Shown one piece after another: positions 19,463 to 29,705 of a DNA stretch of 64,000 nucleotides. The translations under genes and the position numbers were made by a program. The notes beneath the pieces are model-generated. The model had not been told where the DNA came from, made no database searches, and saw nothing but the letters and a program-made list of their open reading frames with translations. The DNA lies in assembly GCF_003666685.1 (NCBI RefSeq), contig NZ_RCIZ01000009.1, positions 124,001 to 188,000 on the forward strand, in the 5' to 3' direction. Within the stretch, counting starts at the first letter, position 1, and each line of letters begins with the position of its first letter. This DNA comes from Mesorhizobium sp. YM1C-6-2. Lineage in GTDB: Bacteria; Pseudomonadota; Alphaproteobacteria; Rhizobiales; Rhizobiaceae.

Positions 19463-21217
19463 TCACACCGCCCGGGCGTGGGTCAGTTCCGCGACCTTCC
19501 TGATGTGGGAAACCGCCTCGCGGGCGCCTGATGTCTTGGTCAGAAGGTCGAGCGTCTCGTCCTCGTCGTCGCCGACGGGCGTCAGCGCCTGATCCATGTA
19601 GCTGCGCGCATCGGGGCTGTACCTGATGGCGGTCTGCCAGGCCAGCATCCTCAGGATCGCGCCGGCCAGCACCATGTGCTTGGAAAATGTCTCCCAGCCG
19701 AAGCGCGGCCAGAAGAGCCAGGGATTTTCGGGCGACAGGCCGGGCCTGCGCTCCGACGGATGCTTGAGGCGGAATATCCCGCCCTGCAGGGGGTGGACCT
19801 TCTCGAGGCGGTCCGTCGTCGAGAAGGTAAGCAGGTATTTTGCCAGATTGCCGACCGGCACGCCGGTCGCCACGGCGCGCCGCAGCAGCGTCTTCATGTG
19901 CGCCGGCGTGTAATAGAGCAGCCACGCCTCGTGGTAGATCGCCTGCCATTCGGCCAGGCTCATCCTCGGGTGGGCGGTGCAGGCGTGTTCGACGTCGTAT
20001 TTGTTGAGATCGGCGTCCATCGGTACGCCGCTCCTCCAGAGTGACTGGTGATCCTCGGAACCGGGCAGCGGCGTCAGGCAGAAGAATTCCAGGAGGTCGA
20101 TCGGCAGTTCCTCCTTGATGATCTCGATGTCGCGCCTGATCGTCTCCGGCGTATCCGCCGGAAAACCGAGTATGTATCCCGCAATCGTCAGGATGCCCTG
20201 TTCCTTCCAGGCGAGCAGCATCTTGCGGTATTCGGTGATCTTGTTCTGCCGCTTCTTCGCCGCCGCCAGATTGTCTGGGTTGATGTTCTCCAGCCCGATG
20301 AAGACCTTGTTGACGCCGGCTCGCTTCGCCTTCTCCATGAAGTTCGGGATCTTGTGGCAGAGCGTGTCGACCTGGATCATCAGGCCGAGCGGAATGCCTT
20401 CCTTTTCGCGCAGCTCGATCAGCCGGTCGAAGGTCGATTCCCACTCCCGGTTGCGGGCGAAATTGTCGTCGGTGATGAAGAATTTCCGGATGCCCTGCGC
20501 CCAGTTGAGGCGGACGATCCGCTCGACGTCGTCGGCGGAGCGGTAGCGGGACTTGCGGCCCTGCACGTTGATGATCGTGCAGAACGAGCACTGGTACGGG
20601 CAGCCGCGGCCGGCATCGAAACTCGAGCTGGCGCCCAGCGTGCGCTCGACATGTTTCTTTGGCAGGAAGGGGACCGGCGTGCCCTCCATGCCGGGCAGAT
20701 CCTTCATGTAGTTGTAGACCGGCTGGGCGCGTCCGGCAGCCACCTCGGCGATAAACGAATCGAGCCGCCCCTCGGCTTCGCCGGCAAAGATCGTCACGCC
20801 CATGTCCCGGCAGGCGTCGAGATCGACCGCGTGGCCATCGAGCATCGACAGGCACCCCGAGACATGGAAGCCGCCGATCGCCACGGCGATCCCGGCCGCC
20901 CGGAACGGACGCGCGATGTCCAATGCGCGCGGATACTGGTTCGACTGGACGCCGACCAGCGCGACGCATCCGAAGTTGCCGTGACGCCTGAAGCGGGCGA
21001 GCAGGGCAGGGACGTCGACGCGTGTGTTGGTCTCGTCGATCACCTGGATCTCGATCGCCACGTCCGCACCGAGAACCCGCCGCTCGGCGCAGTCGGTTGC
21101 GATGCCGTAGACGGCAGCGAGCGAATTCGAGGGCGTCATGGCGCGCCACCACCGGATCACGTAGCCGTCGTCGTCGTAGTGGGACGGTTTGATCAGGACC
21201 AGTTGAAAAGCTTTCAT
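19463..21217 (-). CDS. B12-binding-type radical SAM protein
   Basis: Starting at the ATG at 21217, behind a strong AAGGGGAG, the protein has 584 residues. The first 170 resemble a cobalamin-binding Rossmann domain (VALVGVQSNQYPRALD, GGFHVSG). A radical SAM core follows with the iron-sulphur motif CPYQCSFC in GRGCPYQCSFCTI, then a C-terminal helical region. Members methylate or rearrange unreactive carbon centres in lipids, cofactors or natural products. The gene stands alone, transcribed convergently with the cyclase gene, so context gives no substrate. An upstream extension of 49 codons lies in the intergenic region and is not supported. Confidence 0.85.
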   Translation of the reverse strand: MKAFQLVLIKPSHYDDDGYVIRWWRAMTPSNSLAAVYGIATDCAERRVLGADVAIEIQVIDETNTRVDVPALLARFRRHGNFGCVALVGVQSNQYPRALDIARPFRAAGIAVAIGGFHVSGCLSMLDGHAVDLDACRDMGVTIFAGEAEGRLDSFIAEVAAGRAQPVYNYMKDLPGMEGTPVPFLPKKHVERTLGASSSFDAGRGCPYQCSFCTIINVQGRKSRYRSADDVERIVRLNWAQGIRKFFITDDNFARNREWESTFDRLIELREKEGIPLGLMIQVDTLCHKIPNFMEKAKRAGVNKVFIGLENINPDNLAAAKKRQNKITEYRKMLLAWKEQGILTIAGYILGFPADTPETIRRDIEIIKEELPIDLLEFFCLTPLPGSEDHQSLWRSGVPMDADLNKYDVEHACTAHPRMSLAEWQAIYHEAWLLYYTPAHMKTLLRRAVATGVPVGNLAKYLLTFSTTDRLEKVHPLQGGIFRLKHPSERRPGLSPENPWLFWPRFGWETFSKHMVLAGAILRMLAWQTAIRYSPDARSYMDQALTPVGDDEDETLDLLTKTSGAREAVSHIRKVAELTHARAV

Positions 21218-21314
21218 GGCTCCCCTTGCACGGCCGTCAGCCCCTGGCGCCGGTGAGCCTAGCATCTGAGCAAGACTTTGTCGCCCGGCGCGTATCTGTG
21301 CCGGTTTCCAATCC

Positions 21315-21965
21315 TCAGCCGGTCGATGCGGCGGTGAAAACCGCCAATTGAGCGGCGAAGGCACGCTGATAGGCAGGCCGCGCTTTGCCGCGGGCCACGT
21401 AGGCGGAGAGGCTGGGATATTCCTCCAGCATCCCGATCCCCTCCAGCCTGCGAAGCACCATCACCATCAAGAGGTCGCCGGCGCTGAAGGCGCCATCGAG
21501 CCATTCGGCGTCGCCCAGGCGAGCGGAAAGGTCGTCCAGCCTGACGCGGATGCGATCCTCCAGGATCGGCAGGCGATCTGCGTACCAGGGCTTGTCGCCC
21601 TCCGCATACCGGACCTGCTCGCGCTCCACGATCGGCGGCTCGATCGTGCTGACCGCGGCGAACATCCAGGCGGTCGCGCGCGCCCGCGCATGCGGATCGT
21701 CCGGCAACAGGCCGGCATGGCTTTCCGCGATATGGAACACGATCGCGCCCGACTCGAACAGAGCGAGGTCGCCTTCCTCATAGGTCGGGATCTGTCCAAA
21801 CGGCTGAACCGCGCGATGCGCGGGCTCCTTCATCTCGCGGAACGAAACGAGACGGACGTCGTAGGGCTGCCCCACTTCTTCAAGCGCCCAGCGAACGCGC
21901 ATGTCGCGCGCCTGGCCCTTGCCGCGGTCGGGCGACTGTTCGAAGGCGGTGATGATGGGGATCAT
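21315..21965 (-). CDS. Glutathione S-transferase family protein
   Basis: The 216-residue protein has a thioredoxin-like N-terminal domain with FGQIPTYEEGDLALFESGAI, which supplies the cis-proline and the glutathione-binding glutamate-serine pair. An all-helical C-terminal domain follows, with the SAGDLLMVMVL N-capping region. Such enzymes conjugate or reduce substrates with glutathione; the substrate is not predictable. The N-terminus is a few residues longer than usual (EQSPDRGKGQARDMRVRWAL), possibly an insertion in the first loop. It lies 97 bases before the radical SAM gene on the same strand and is probably separately transcribed. Confidence 0.85.
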   Translation of the reverse strand: MIPIITAFEQSPDRGKGQARDMRVRWALEEVGQPYDVRLVSFREMKEPAHRAVQPFGQIPTYEEGDLALFESGAIVFHIAESHAGLLPDDPHARARATAWMFAAVSTIEPPIVEREQVRYAEGDKPWYADRLPILEDRIRVRLDDLSARLGDAEWLDGAFSAGDLLMVMVLRRLEGIGMLEEYPSLSAYVARGKARPAYQRAFAAQLAVFTAASTG

Positions 21966-22234
21966 TGGCAGGCTCCGGGTGATTGCGGAACGCCGTCGAG
22001 AGCGAGAGGCGCGATCTTTCGCATCGGTCGCGCCGGGTTCTTGCGGGTTCCATTCCTAGGACGAACGGGCGGCCCGGCTGCCGACACCTTACCCGGTTCT
22101 CTGCCTGGCTGGTGCTCGATTCCGATGATGCCGGGACGCCTCGGAGCAGGGCGGCCGTCCGACCCACAGGGCGCTGCGGCTTGAACGCTTCCCGGAATTG
22201 AGGCACATGGCCCGCCAGCAACCGTGAGAAACTC
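21966..22234. other. Longest intergenic stretch, no recognised element
   Basis: This 269-base gap separates the divergent glutathione transferase and kdsA genes. Short open frames cross it, but none has a ribosome-binding site or a familiar product. I recognise no riboswitch, tRNA or terminator. It presumably holds the two promoters. Confidence 0.5.
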
Positions 22235-23086
22235 ATGTCCGCTTCCAGCAAGACCGCTCCCAATTCGACCGTCACTATAGGCGAGGCCGTGTTCGCCAAC
22301 GATGCGCCGCTGGCGCTGATCGCCGGTCCCTGCCAGCTCGAATCGCGCGACCATGCCTTCGACATGGCCGGCCGGCTCAAGGAATTGACGCAGAAACTCG
22401 GCCTCGGCTTCGTCTACAAGTCGAGCTTCGACAAGGCGAACCGCTCTTCGCTCGGATCGACCCGCGGCGCTGGGCTGGAAGCGGCGCTGCCGGTCTTCGC
22501 GGATCTTCGCAAGGAACTCGGGGTGCCGGTGCTGACCGATGTCCATACCGAGGAGCAATGCGCCATCGTCGCGGAAGTCGTCGACGTTCTGCAGATCCCG
22601 GCCTTCCTCTCGCGCCAGACCGATCTCCTCATCGCCGCCGCGAAGACCGGCAAGGTCGTCAACGTGAAGAAGGGCCAGTTCCTCGCGCCCTGGGACATGA
22701 AGAACGTCGTCGCCAAGGTGACGGGCTCGGGCAATGCCAACGTGCTGGTCACCGAGCGCGGCGCCTCGTTCGGCTACAACACGCTGGTCTCCGACATGCG
22801 CGCTTTGCCGATCATGGAAGAGATCGGCGCGCCGGTGATCTTCGACGCCACGCACTCGGTCCAGCAGCCCGGCGGGCAGGGCGCGACCTCCGGCGGCGAG
22901 CGGCGCTTCGTCGCCACGCTGGCGCGGGCGGCGGTGGCGGTCGGCGTCGCCGGTGTGTTCATCGAGACGCATGAAGATCCTGACAACTCGACCTCCTCTG
23001 ACGGCCCCAACATGGTGCCCTTCAAGGATATGCCGGCGTTGCTCGAGAAGCTCATCGCGCTCGACCGCGTCGCCAAATCGGGCTGA
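22235..23086 (+). CDS. kdsA: KDO-8-phosphate synthase, metal-dependent class
   Basis: The 283-residue enzyme condenses arabinose 5-phosphate with phosphoenolpyruvate to make KDO 8-phosphate, the precursor of the inner core of lipopolysaccharide. Motifs include [26 protein letters not shown]-like STRGAGLE and [12 protein letters not shown]. The cysteine in IAGPC is the metal ligand of class II (Aquifex-type) enzymes; the metal-free E. coli enzyme has asparagine there. The neighbourhood with pyrG upstream and eno downstream is conserved in related bacteria. Confidence 0.97.
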   Translation: MSASSKTAPNSTVTIGEAVFANDAPLALIAGPCQLESRDHAFDMAGRLKELTQKLGLGFVYKSSFDKANRSSLGSTRGAGLEAALPVFADLRKELGVPVLTDVHTEEQCAIVAEVVDVLQIPAFLSRQTDLLIAAAKTGKVVNVKKGQFLAPWDMKNVVAKVTGSGNANVLVTERGASFGYNTLVSDMRALPIMEEIGAPVIFDATHSVQQPGGQGATSGGERRFVATLARAAVAVGVAGVFIETHEDPDNSTSSDGPNMVPFKDMPALLEKLIALDRVAKSG

Positions 23087-23174
23087 CCAACAAATCTCCG
23101 CAGGGGTCGGAACCTTCGCGCTTGAGAGCCATTTTCCTCGTACTTCCAAAACGATCTGCGAGGAGAATTTGGCC

Positions 23175-23552
23175 ATGCAAACCCATACCGGTACTACCCC
23201 CAGCGGGCACACCAACGCCATCACCGCGTCGCGCGTCATCGGCACCGCCGTCTACAACACAGCAGGGGACCGCATCGGCTCGATCGAGGACGTCATGCTG
23301 GAGAAGATGTCGAACGGCATCATGTTCGCCGTCATAGGCTTTGGCGGCTTCCTGGGCATCGGCGAGAAGTACCATGCCGTTCCGTGGTCGGCGCTCGACT
23401 ACGACGAGGACCAGGACGGCTATGTCGTGCCCTTCACCAAGGAGCAGCTCGAGGCGGCGCCCTCCTATTCGATCAACGACCTGACCAAGGGCGACGGCAC
23501 GATGGCCCGTGACGCCTCCTACGAATACTACAAGGTCGACCCGTACTGGTGA
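23175..23552 (+). CDS. PRC-barrel domain protein
   Basis: The 125-residue protein starts at an ATG preceded by GAGGAG. A PRC-barrel runs from about residue 14 to 85 (VIGTAVYNTAGDRIGSIEDV, AVPWSALDYDED). PRC-barrels are found in the ribosome-maturation protein RimM and in photosynthetic reaction-centre H subunits, and in many small stress or envelope proteins of unknown job in Rhizobiales. The frame is open upstream into kdsA but without a start or composition that fits. It is followed by a bidirectional-looking terminator shared with the small gene on the other strand. Confidence 0.85.
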   Translation: MQTHTGTTPSGHTNAITASRVIGTAVYNTAGDRIGSIEDVMLEKMSNGIMFAVIGFGGFLGIGEKYHAVPWSALDYDEDQDGYVVPFTKEQLEAAPSYSINDLTKGDGTMARDASYEYYKVDPYW

Positions 23553-23606
23553 GGCCTTCAGCGTAGCGCTGGCAAGAACCTGTTCATTCGGGCCTCTTGC
23601 CGGACC

Positions 23607-23644
23607 AAAGCCCCGCCGGCCTGGCCGGTGGGGCTTTGATTTGC
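23607..23644. terminator. Strong bidirectional terminator
   Basis: AAAGCCCC at 23607-23614 pairs with GGGGCTTT at 23630-23637, extended inward by CCGGC/GCCGG to a stem of about 13-14 bp with one G-T pair. A-rich and T-rich flanks on both sides suit termination from either strand. It sits between the convergent PRC-barrel gene and the 39-residue gene. Confidence 0.85.
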
Positions 23645-23646
23645 CG

Positions 23647-23766
23647 TTACTTCGAGAAAAGGGGCGCGACCGGCGCCATGTCGCCCTGCGTCGGCTGCGG
23701 ATTGCACGACGTCATGAACGCTGCGACGATAAGAACCAAACTCAGGATACCGGGGAACTCGGACAT
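23647..23766 (-). CDS. Tiny putative lipoprotein (39 residues)
   Basis: On the minus strand a GAGGGAG lies 7 bases before an ATG at 23766, opening a 39-codon frame that stops at 23647. The product has an uncharged hydrophobic stretch (ILSLVLIVAAFMTSC) ending in a lipobox-like sequence with Cys21, then a short Pro/Gln-rich tail. This is the layout of a small bacterial lipoprotein, though the N-terminus lacks the usual positive charge. A strong terminator lies directly downstream and eno is divergent. I do not recognise a family; the ribosome-binding site and terminator argue for a real gene. Confidence 0.6.
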   Translation of the reverse strand: MSEFPGILSLVLIVAAFMTSCNPQPTQGDMAPVAPLFSK

Positions 23767-23841
23767 GGCGAAACTCCCTCTGTTTCGCCCCGCGCATGAG
23801 CAGATTTATCCCAAATCCCGGCTCTCGACTCCTCTCGAGTT

Positions 23842-23870
23842 TTGACAATTCGTAACAGCCTGTCGGATTT
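23842..23870 (+). promoter_or_regulatory. Possible eno promoter
   Basis: TTGACA at 23842-23847 is a perfect -35 hexamer, with a weak -10 (GGATTT) after 17 bases. It lies about 110 bases before the eno start. The -10 match is poor, so this is tentative. Confidence 0.3.
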
Positions 23871-23936
23871 CGTGAAGCTGTCGCATTAAACCGATAAATC
23901 GGCCCTTCGGATTGAATTTTGCCCGGCTTCGACTAA

Positions 23937-25253
<1,317 letters not shown>

Positions 25254-25335
25254 ACTCCAGGCGGCTCCCGCGTCCTTCGCTAACCGTCCATTAAGCACAA
25301 TCGGGCGAGATAGGCGGATGGAACGGGAGCCGACC

Positions 25336-25662
25336 ATGTGGACGCGTCAGCACAAGCAGAGAAATACCGGCCGCCTGATCGTGCCGGGGATCTCAGCCTT
25401 GTTCCTCGCCTATTTCGGCTTCCACGCCTATCACGGCGAGTTCGGCATCTGGTCCAAGTACCGCTACGAGACGGCAGCTGCCGAACTGCAGACCGAGCTC
25501 GACACCATCCAGGCAAAACGTATCGAGCTGGAGCGCCGGGTCCAGCTCTTGCATGACGGCACGCTGGAAAAGGACATGCTCGACGAGCAGGCCCGCCGCG
25601 CCCTCAATCTCTCGCAGGCCGATGAGATCGTCATCATGCGCAAGTCTCTGTCAGTGAATTAA
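25336..25662 (+). CDS. ftsB: Septum-formation initiator family protein (FtsB/DivIC type)
   Basis: The protein of 108 residues has a single transmembrane helix (LIVPGISALFLAYFGF, about residues 14-30) and then a coiled coil (ELQTELDTIQAKRIELERRV), the layout of FtsB/DivIC. FtsB joins FtsL and FtsQ in the divisome. I chose the ATG at 25336 because GGGAG lies 6 bases upstream; an ATG at 25318 would add six residues. The position between eno and pdhA is conserved in alphaproteobacteria. Confidence 0.88.
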   Translation: MWTRQHKQRNTGRLIVPGISALFLAYFGFHAYHGEFGIWSKYRYETAAAELQTELDTIQAKRIELERRVQLLHDGTLEKDMLDEQARRALNLSQADEIVIMRKSLSVN

Positions 25663-25831
25663 CCGGTATTTGGTTATTCGTCGAGTTTTTCAACGATTTT
25701 AGGCGTTTAACCCGCATGCCTGCCATGCATTTTTCCGCATGGCTCGACGGGAACGACCGTGCTAGCGTCGGGGAAACTCGGGGATTTCCATCCCCGGTAT
25801 GTCCGCAAAGAGACAGCACAGGGAGTGATGA

Positions 25832-26875
25832 ATGGCCGTTGCCGCCAAGAAGGCATCCGCGAAATCGAAAGCGGATGCGAAAGCCCAAGCCGGACCAGTA
25901 GCCCCCAAGCCGGCGAACTTCACCAAGGAACAGGACCTTTCGGCATATCGCGACATGCTGTTGATCCGCCGCTTCGAGGAAAAGGCGGGCCAACTCTACG
26001 GCATGGGTTTCATCGGCGGTTTCTGCCATCTCTACATCGGCCAGGAGGCCGTCGTCACCGGCATGAAGATGTCGCTCAAGGACGGTGACCAGATGATCAC
26101 CGCCTATCGCGACCATGGCCACATGCTGGCGATGGACATGAGCCCGCGCGGCGTGATGGCCGAGCTGACGGGCCGCCGCGGAGGATACTCCAAGGGCAAG
26201 GGCGGCTCGATGCACATGTTCTCCAAGGAGAAGAATTTCTACGGCGGCCACGGCATCGTCGGCGCGCAGGTATCGCTCGGCACCGGGCTTGCCTTTGCCA
26301 ACCGCTACCGCGGCAACAAGAACGTCTGCCTGACCTATTTCGGAGACGGCGCCGCCAACCAGGGCCAGGTCTACGAGAGCTTCAACATGGCCTCGCTGTG
26401 GAAGCTGCCGGTCGTCTACGTGATCGAGAACAACCGCTACGCCATGGGCACGTCGGTGTCGCGCTCCTCGGCCGAGACCGATTTCTCGCAGCGCGGCCTT
26501 TCCTTCCGCATCCCTGGCCTGCAGGTCGACGGCATGGACGTGCGCGCGGTGAAGTCGGCGAGCGATCTCGCCGTCGACTGGTGCCGCTCCGGCAAGGGTC
26601 CGATCATCCTGGAGATGCAGACCTACCGCTACCGCGGCCACTCCATGTCCGACCCGGCCAAATACCGCTCGAAGGACGAAGTGCAGAAGATGCGCTCGGA
26701 GCACGATCCCATCGAGCAGGTGAAAGCACGCCTGACGGCCAAGAAATGGGCTGGCGAGGACGAGCTCAAGGCCATCGACAAGGAAGTCCGCGACATCGTC
26801 GCCGACGCCGCCGAATTCGCGCAGACCGATCCCGAGCCGGATGCTTCCGAGCTCTGGACCGACATCGTTCACTGA
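25832..26875 (+). CDS. pdhA: Pyruvate dehydrogenase E1 component, alpha subunit
   Basis: E1 decarboxylates pyruvate with thiamine diphosphate and passes the acetyl group to E2. The 347-residue alpha subunit shows GFCHLYIGQEAVVTG, the thiamine-binding GDGAANQGQVYE...ENNRYAMGTS, and the phosphorylation-loop-like RYRGHSMSDP. The first 30 residues are Ala/Lys-rich, typical of rhizobial PdhA. It starts a run of pdhA, pdhB and pdhC with 12- and 18-base gaps. Confidence 0.97.
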   Translation: MAVAAKKASAKSKADAKAQAGPVAPKPANFTKEQDLSAYRDMLLIRRFEEKAGQLYGMGFIGGFCHLYIGQEAVVTGMKMSLKDGDQMITAYRDHGHMLAMDMSPRGVMAELTGRRGGYSKGKGGSMHMFSKEKNFYGGHGIVGAQVSLGTGLAFANRYRGNKNVCLTYFGDGAANQGQVYESFNMASLWKLPVVYVIENNRYAMGTSVSRSSAETDFSQRGLSFRIPGLQVDGMDVRAVKSASDLAVDWCRSGKGPIILEMQTYRYRGHSMSDPAKYRSKDEVQKMRSEHDPIEQVKARLTAKKWAGEDELKAIDKEVRDIVADAAEFAQTDPEPDASELWTDIVH

Positions 26876-26887
26876 GGGAGCGCGACA

Positions 26888-28330
26888 ATGCCGATCGAAA
26901 TCCTGATGCCCGCGCTTTCCCCGACGATGGAGGAAGGCAACGTCTCCAAATGGCTGAAGAAGGAAGGCGACAAGATAAGCGCCGGCGACGTGATCGCCGA
27001 GATCGAGACCGACAAAGCGACGATGGAAGTAGAGGCGGTCGATGAAGGCACGCTCGCCAAGATCGTCGTGCCGGAAGGCACCGAGGGCGTGAAGGTCAAC
27101 ACGCCGATCGCTATCCTGGCCGTCGAAGGCGAAGACATCGACAAGGCAGGCGAGGGCGTCGGCGAGGAGGAAGCCAAGCCGGCCAAATCCGCCGAAGCCG
27201 AGAAGACGGCGGAAGCGCCTGCCGAGGATGCCGGCGGCAAGGCGCGTGAAGCGTCCGCCGAGCCGGGCGCCCAGAAGAAGGCCGCCAAGGCTCCCGCTGC
27301 ACCCAAGATCGAGATCGCAGCCGACCCCGACATTCCCGCCGGCACCGAGATGGTGTCGATGACGGTGCGCGAGGCGCTGCGCGACGCAATGGCGGAAGAG
27401 ATGCGCCGCGACGAGGACGTCTTCGTCATGGGCGAGGAGGTCGCCGAGTACCAGGGCGCCTACAAGATCACGCAAGGGCTGCTGCAGGAGTTCGGCCCGC
27501 GCCGCGTGGTCGACACACCGATCACCGAGCACGGCTTTGCCGGCGTCGGCGTCGGCGCCGCGATGGCCGGCCTGAAGCCGATCGTCGAGTTCATGACCTT
27601 CAATTTCGCCATGCAGGCGATCGACCAGATCGTCAACTCGGCGGCGAAGACGCTCTACATGTCGGGCGGCCAGATGGGCGCGCCGATCGTCTTCCGCGGA
27701 CCGAACGGTGCGGCGGCGCGCGTCGCCGCCCAGCACAGCCAGGACTATGCCGCCTGGTACAGCCACATCCCCGGCCTGAGGGTCATTCAGCCCTACACGG
27801 CTGCGGACGCGAAGGGCCTGCTCAAGGCGGCTATCCGCGATCCGAATCCGGTGATCTTCCTCGAGAACGAGATCCTCTACGGCCAGCATTTCGACGTGCC
27901 GAAGCTCGACGATTTCGTGCTGCCGATCGGCAAGGCCCGCGTGCACAAATCCGGCAAGGACGTGACCATCGTCTCCTGGGGCATCGGCATGACCTATGTC
28001 GTGAAGGCCGAAGCCGAGCTGCGTAGCCTCGGCATCGATACCGAGATCATCGACCTCAGGACGATCCGGCCGATGGACCTCGACACGGTGATCGCATCGG
28101 TCCGCAAGACCAACCGGCTGGTGGTGGTCGAAGAAGGCTTCCCGCAATCGTCGGTCGGAGACTTCATCGCCAACCAGGTGTCGCAGCGCGCCTTCGATCA
28201 TCTCGACGCGCCGGTCATCACCATCGCCGGCAAGGACGTGCCGATGCCTTACGCGGCCAATCTCGAGAAGCTGGCGCTGCCGAATGTCGGCGAGGTCGTC
28301 GAGGCGGTGAAAGCCGTCACCTATCGCTGA
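26888..28330 (+). CDS. pdhB: Pyruvate dehydrogenase E1 beta subunit with N-terminal lipoyl domain
   Basis: The 480-residue protein has a lipoyl domain at residues 1-80 with the modified lysine Lys43 in [11 protein letters not shown]. An Ala/Glu-rich linker follows, and then a complete E1-beta domain from about residue 150 ([34 protein letters not shown]). Most bacterial E1-beta proteins lack the lipoyl domain; its presence is known from rhizobia and some other alphaproteobacteria. The extra domain may carry acetyl groups beside that of E2. GAGGGAG precedes the start. Confidence 0.97.
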   Translation: MPIEILMPALSPTMEEGNVSKWLKKEGDKISAGDVIAEIETDKATMEVEAVDEGTLAKIVVPEGTEGVKVNTPIAILAVEGEDIDKAGEGVGEEEAKPAKSAEAEKTAEAPAEDAGGKAREASAEPGAQKKAAKAPAAPKIEIAADPDIPAGTEMVSMTVREALRDAMAEEMRRDEDVFVMGEEVAEYQGAYKITQGLLQEFGPRRVVDTPITEHGFAGVGVGAAMAGLKPIVEFMTFNFAMQAIDQIVNSAAKTLYMSGGQMGAPIVFRGPNGAAARVAAQHSQDYAAWYSHIPGLRVIQPYTAADAKGLLKAAIRDPNPVIFLENEILYGQHFDVPKLDDFVLPIGKARVHKSGKDVTIVSWGIGMTYVVKAEAELRSLGIDTEIIDLRTIRPMDLDTVIASVRKTNRLVVVEEGFPQSSVGDFIANQVSQRAFDHLDAPVITIAGKDVPMPYAANLEKLALPNVGEVVEAVKAVTYR

Positions 28331-28348
28331 GCCGGTTGGGAGGACACG

Positions 28349-29704
28349 ATGCCGATCAACATCACAATGCCGGCCCTCTCGCCCACGATGGAAGAGGGCA
28401 ATCTCGCCAAGTGGCTGGTCAAGGAGGGCGACAAGGTTTCGCCGGGCGACGTGATCGCCGAGATCGAGACCGACAAGGCGACGATGGAAGTCGAGGCGGT
28501 CGACGAGGGCACCGTCGCCAAGATCGTCGTGCCTGAAGGCACCGAGGGCGTGAAGGTCAATGCGCTAATCGCGGTGCTCGCCGGCGAAGGCGAGGATGCG
28601 GGCGCGGCTGCCAAGTCCGGCGGCGCTCCCGAGAAGAAGGCCGAAGCCCCCAAGGCCGCCGAAGCGCCGAAAGCGGAGGTGAAGGCCGAAGCGCCGAAAG
28701 CCGAGCCTGCCAAGGCGGAAAAGGCGCCGGCAGCCGCTCCCGCGGCGAACGGCCATGCGGCCGGCGATCGCGTCTTCGCCTCGCCGCTGGCGCGGCGCAT
28801 CGCCAAGGATGCCGGCATCGACATCGCCGCCGTCAAAGGTACCGGCCCGCATGGGCGCATCGTGCGGGCGGACGTCGACGCCGCGGTCGCCGGCGGCGGC
28901 ACGAAGGCTGCGCCTGCCGCCAAGGCAGGAACTCCCGCGCCGGCCGGCAAGCCGATGTCGGACGACGCGGTACTGAAGCTCTTCGAGGAAGGCTCCTACG
29001 AGCTCGTCCCGCACGACAACATGCGCAAGACCATCGCAAGGCGGCTGGTCGAGGCGAAGTCGACCATCCCGCACTTTTATCTCACGCTCGACTGCGAGAT
29101 TGACGCGCTCCTGGCGCTGCGGACCCAGATCAACGCGGCCGCCCCGGTGAAGAAGACCGACAAGGGCGAGACGCCGGCCTACAAGGTCTCGGTCAACGAC
29201 ATGGTCATCAAGGCGATGGCGCTGGCGCTGCGCGATGTGCCCACCGCCAACGTGTCGTGGACCGAAACCGCCATGGTGCAGCACAAGCATGCCGATGTCG
29301 GCGTCGCCGTCTCCATCCCTGGCGGGCTGATCACGCCGATCATCCGGCGCGCCGACGAAAAGACGCTGTCGGTGATCGCCAACGAGATGAAGGATCTTGC
29401 CGCGCGGGCCAGGACCAAGAAGCTGAAGCCGGAGGAATACCAGGGCGGCACCACGGCGGTGTCCAACCTCGGCATGTTCGGCATCAAGGATTTTTCGGCG
29501 GTCATCAACCCGCCGCACGCGACGATCCTGGCGGTCGGGGCCGGCGACGAGCGGGCGGTGGTGAAGAACGGCGAGATCAAGGTCGCCACCATCATGTCGG
29601 TGACGCTGTCGACCGACCACCGCGCCGTGGACGGCGCGCTAGGCGCCGAGCTTCTCGTCGCCTTCAAGCGCCATATCGAGAACCCGATCGGGATGCTGGT
29701 GTAG
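28349..29704 (+). CDS. pdhC: Dihydrolipoamide acetyltransferase, E2 of pyruvate dehydrogenase
   Basis: The 451-residue E2 protein takes the acetyl group from E1 and moves it to coenzyme A, forming the core of the complex. It has one lipoyl domain (residues 1-80, Lys43), an Ala/Pro/Lys linker, a peripheral-subunit-binding domain ([14 protein letters not shown] to [10 protein letters not shown]), and the catalytic domain from about 215 to 451 with [16 protein letters not shown] near the end. The lipoyl domain is almost the same as that of PdhB. It is followed after one base by the GDSL hydrolase gene. Confidence 0.97.
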   Translation: MPINITMPALSPTMEEGNLAKWLVKEGDKVSPGDVIAEIETDKATMEVEAVDEGTVAKIVVPEGTEGVKVNALIAVLAGEGEDAGAAAKSGGAPEKKAEAPKAAEAPKAEVKAEAPKAEPAKAEKAPAAAPAANGHAAGDRVFASPLARRIAKDAGIDIAAVKGTGPHGRIVRADVDAAVAGGGTKAAPAAKAGTPAPAGKPMSDDAVLKLFEEGSYELVPHDNMRKTIARRLVEAKSTIPHFYLTLDCEIDALLALRTQINAAAPVKKTDKGETPAYKVSVNDMVIKAMALALRDVPTANVSWTETAMVQHKHADVGVAVSIPGGLITPIIRRADEKTLSVIANEMKDLAARARTKKLKPEEYQGGTTAVSNLGMFGIKDFSAVINPPHATILAVGAGDERAVVKNGEIKVATIMSVTLSTDHRAVDGALGAELLVAFKRHIENPIGMLV

Positions 29705-29705
29705 C

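Noticed and set aside
21983-22201. 72-codon open frame in the gap before kdsA
   Set aside because: It has no ribosome-binding site, an Arg-rich composition like non-coding GC-rich DNA, and no recognisable product.
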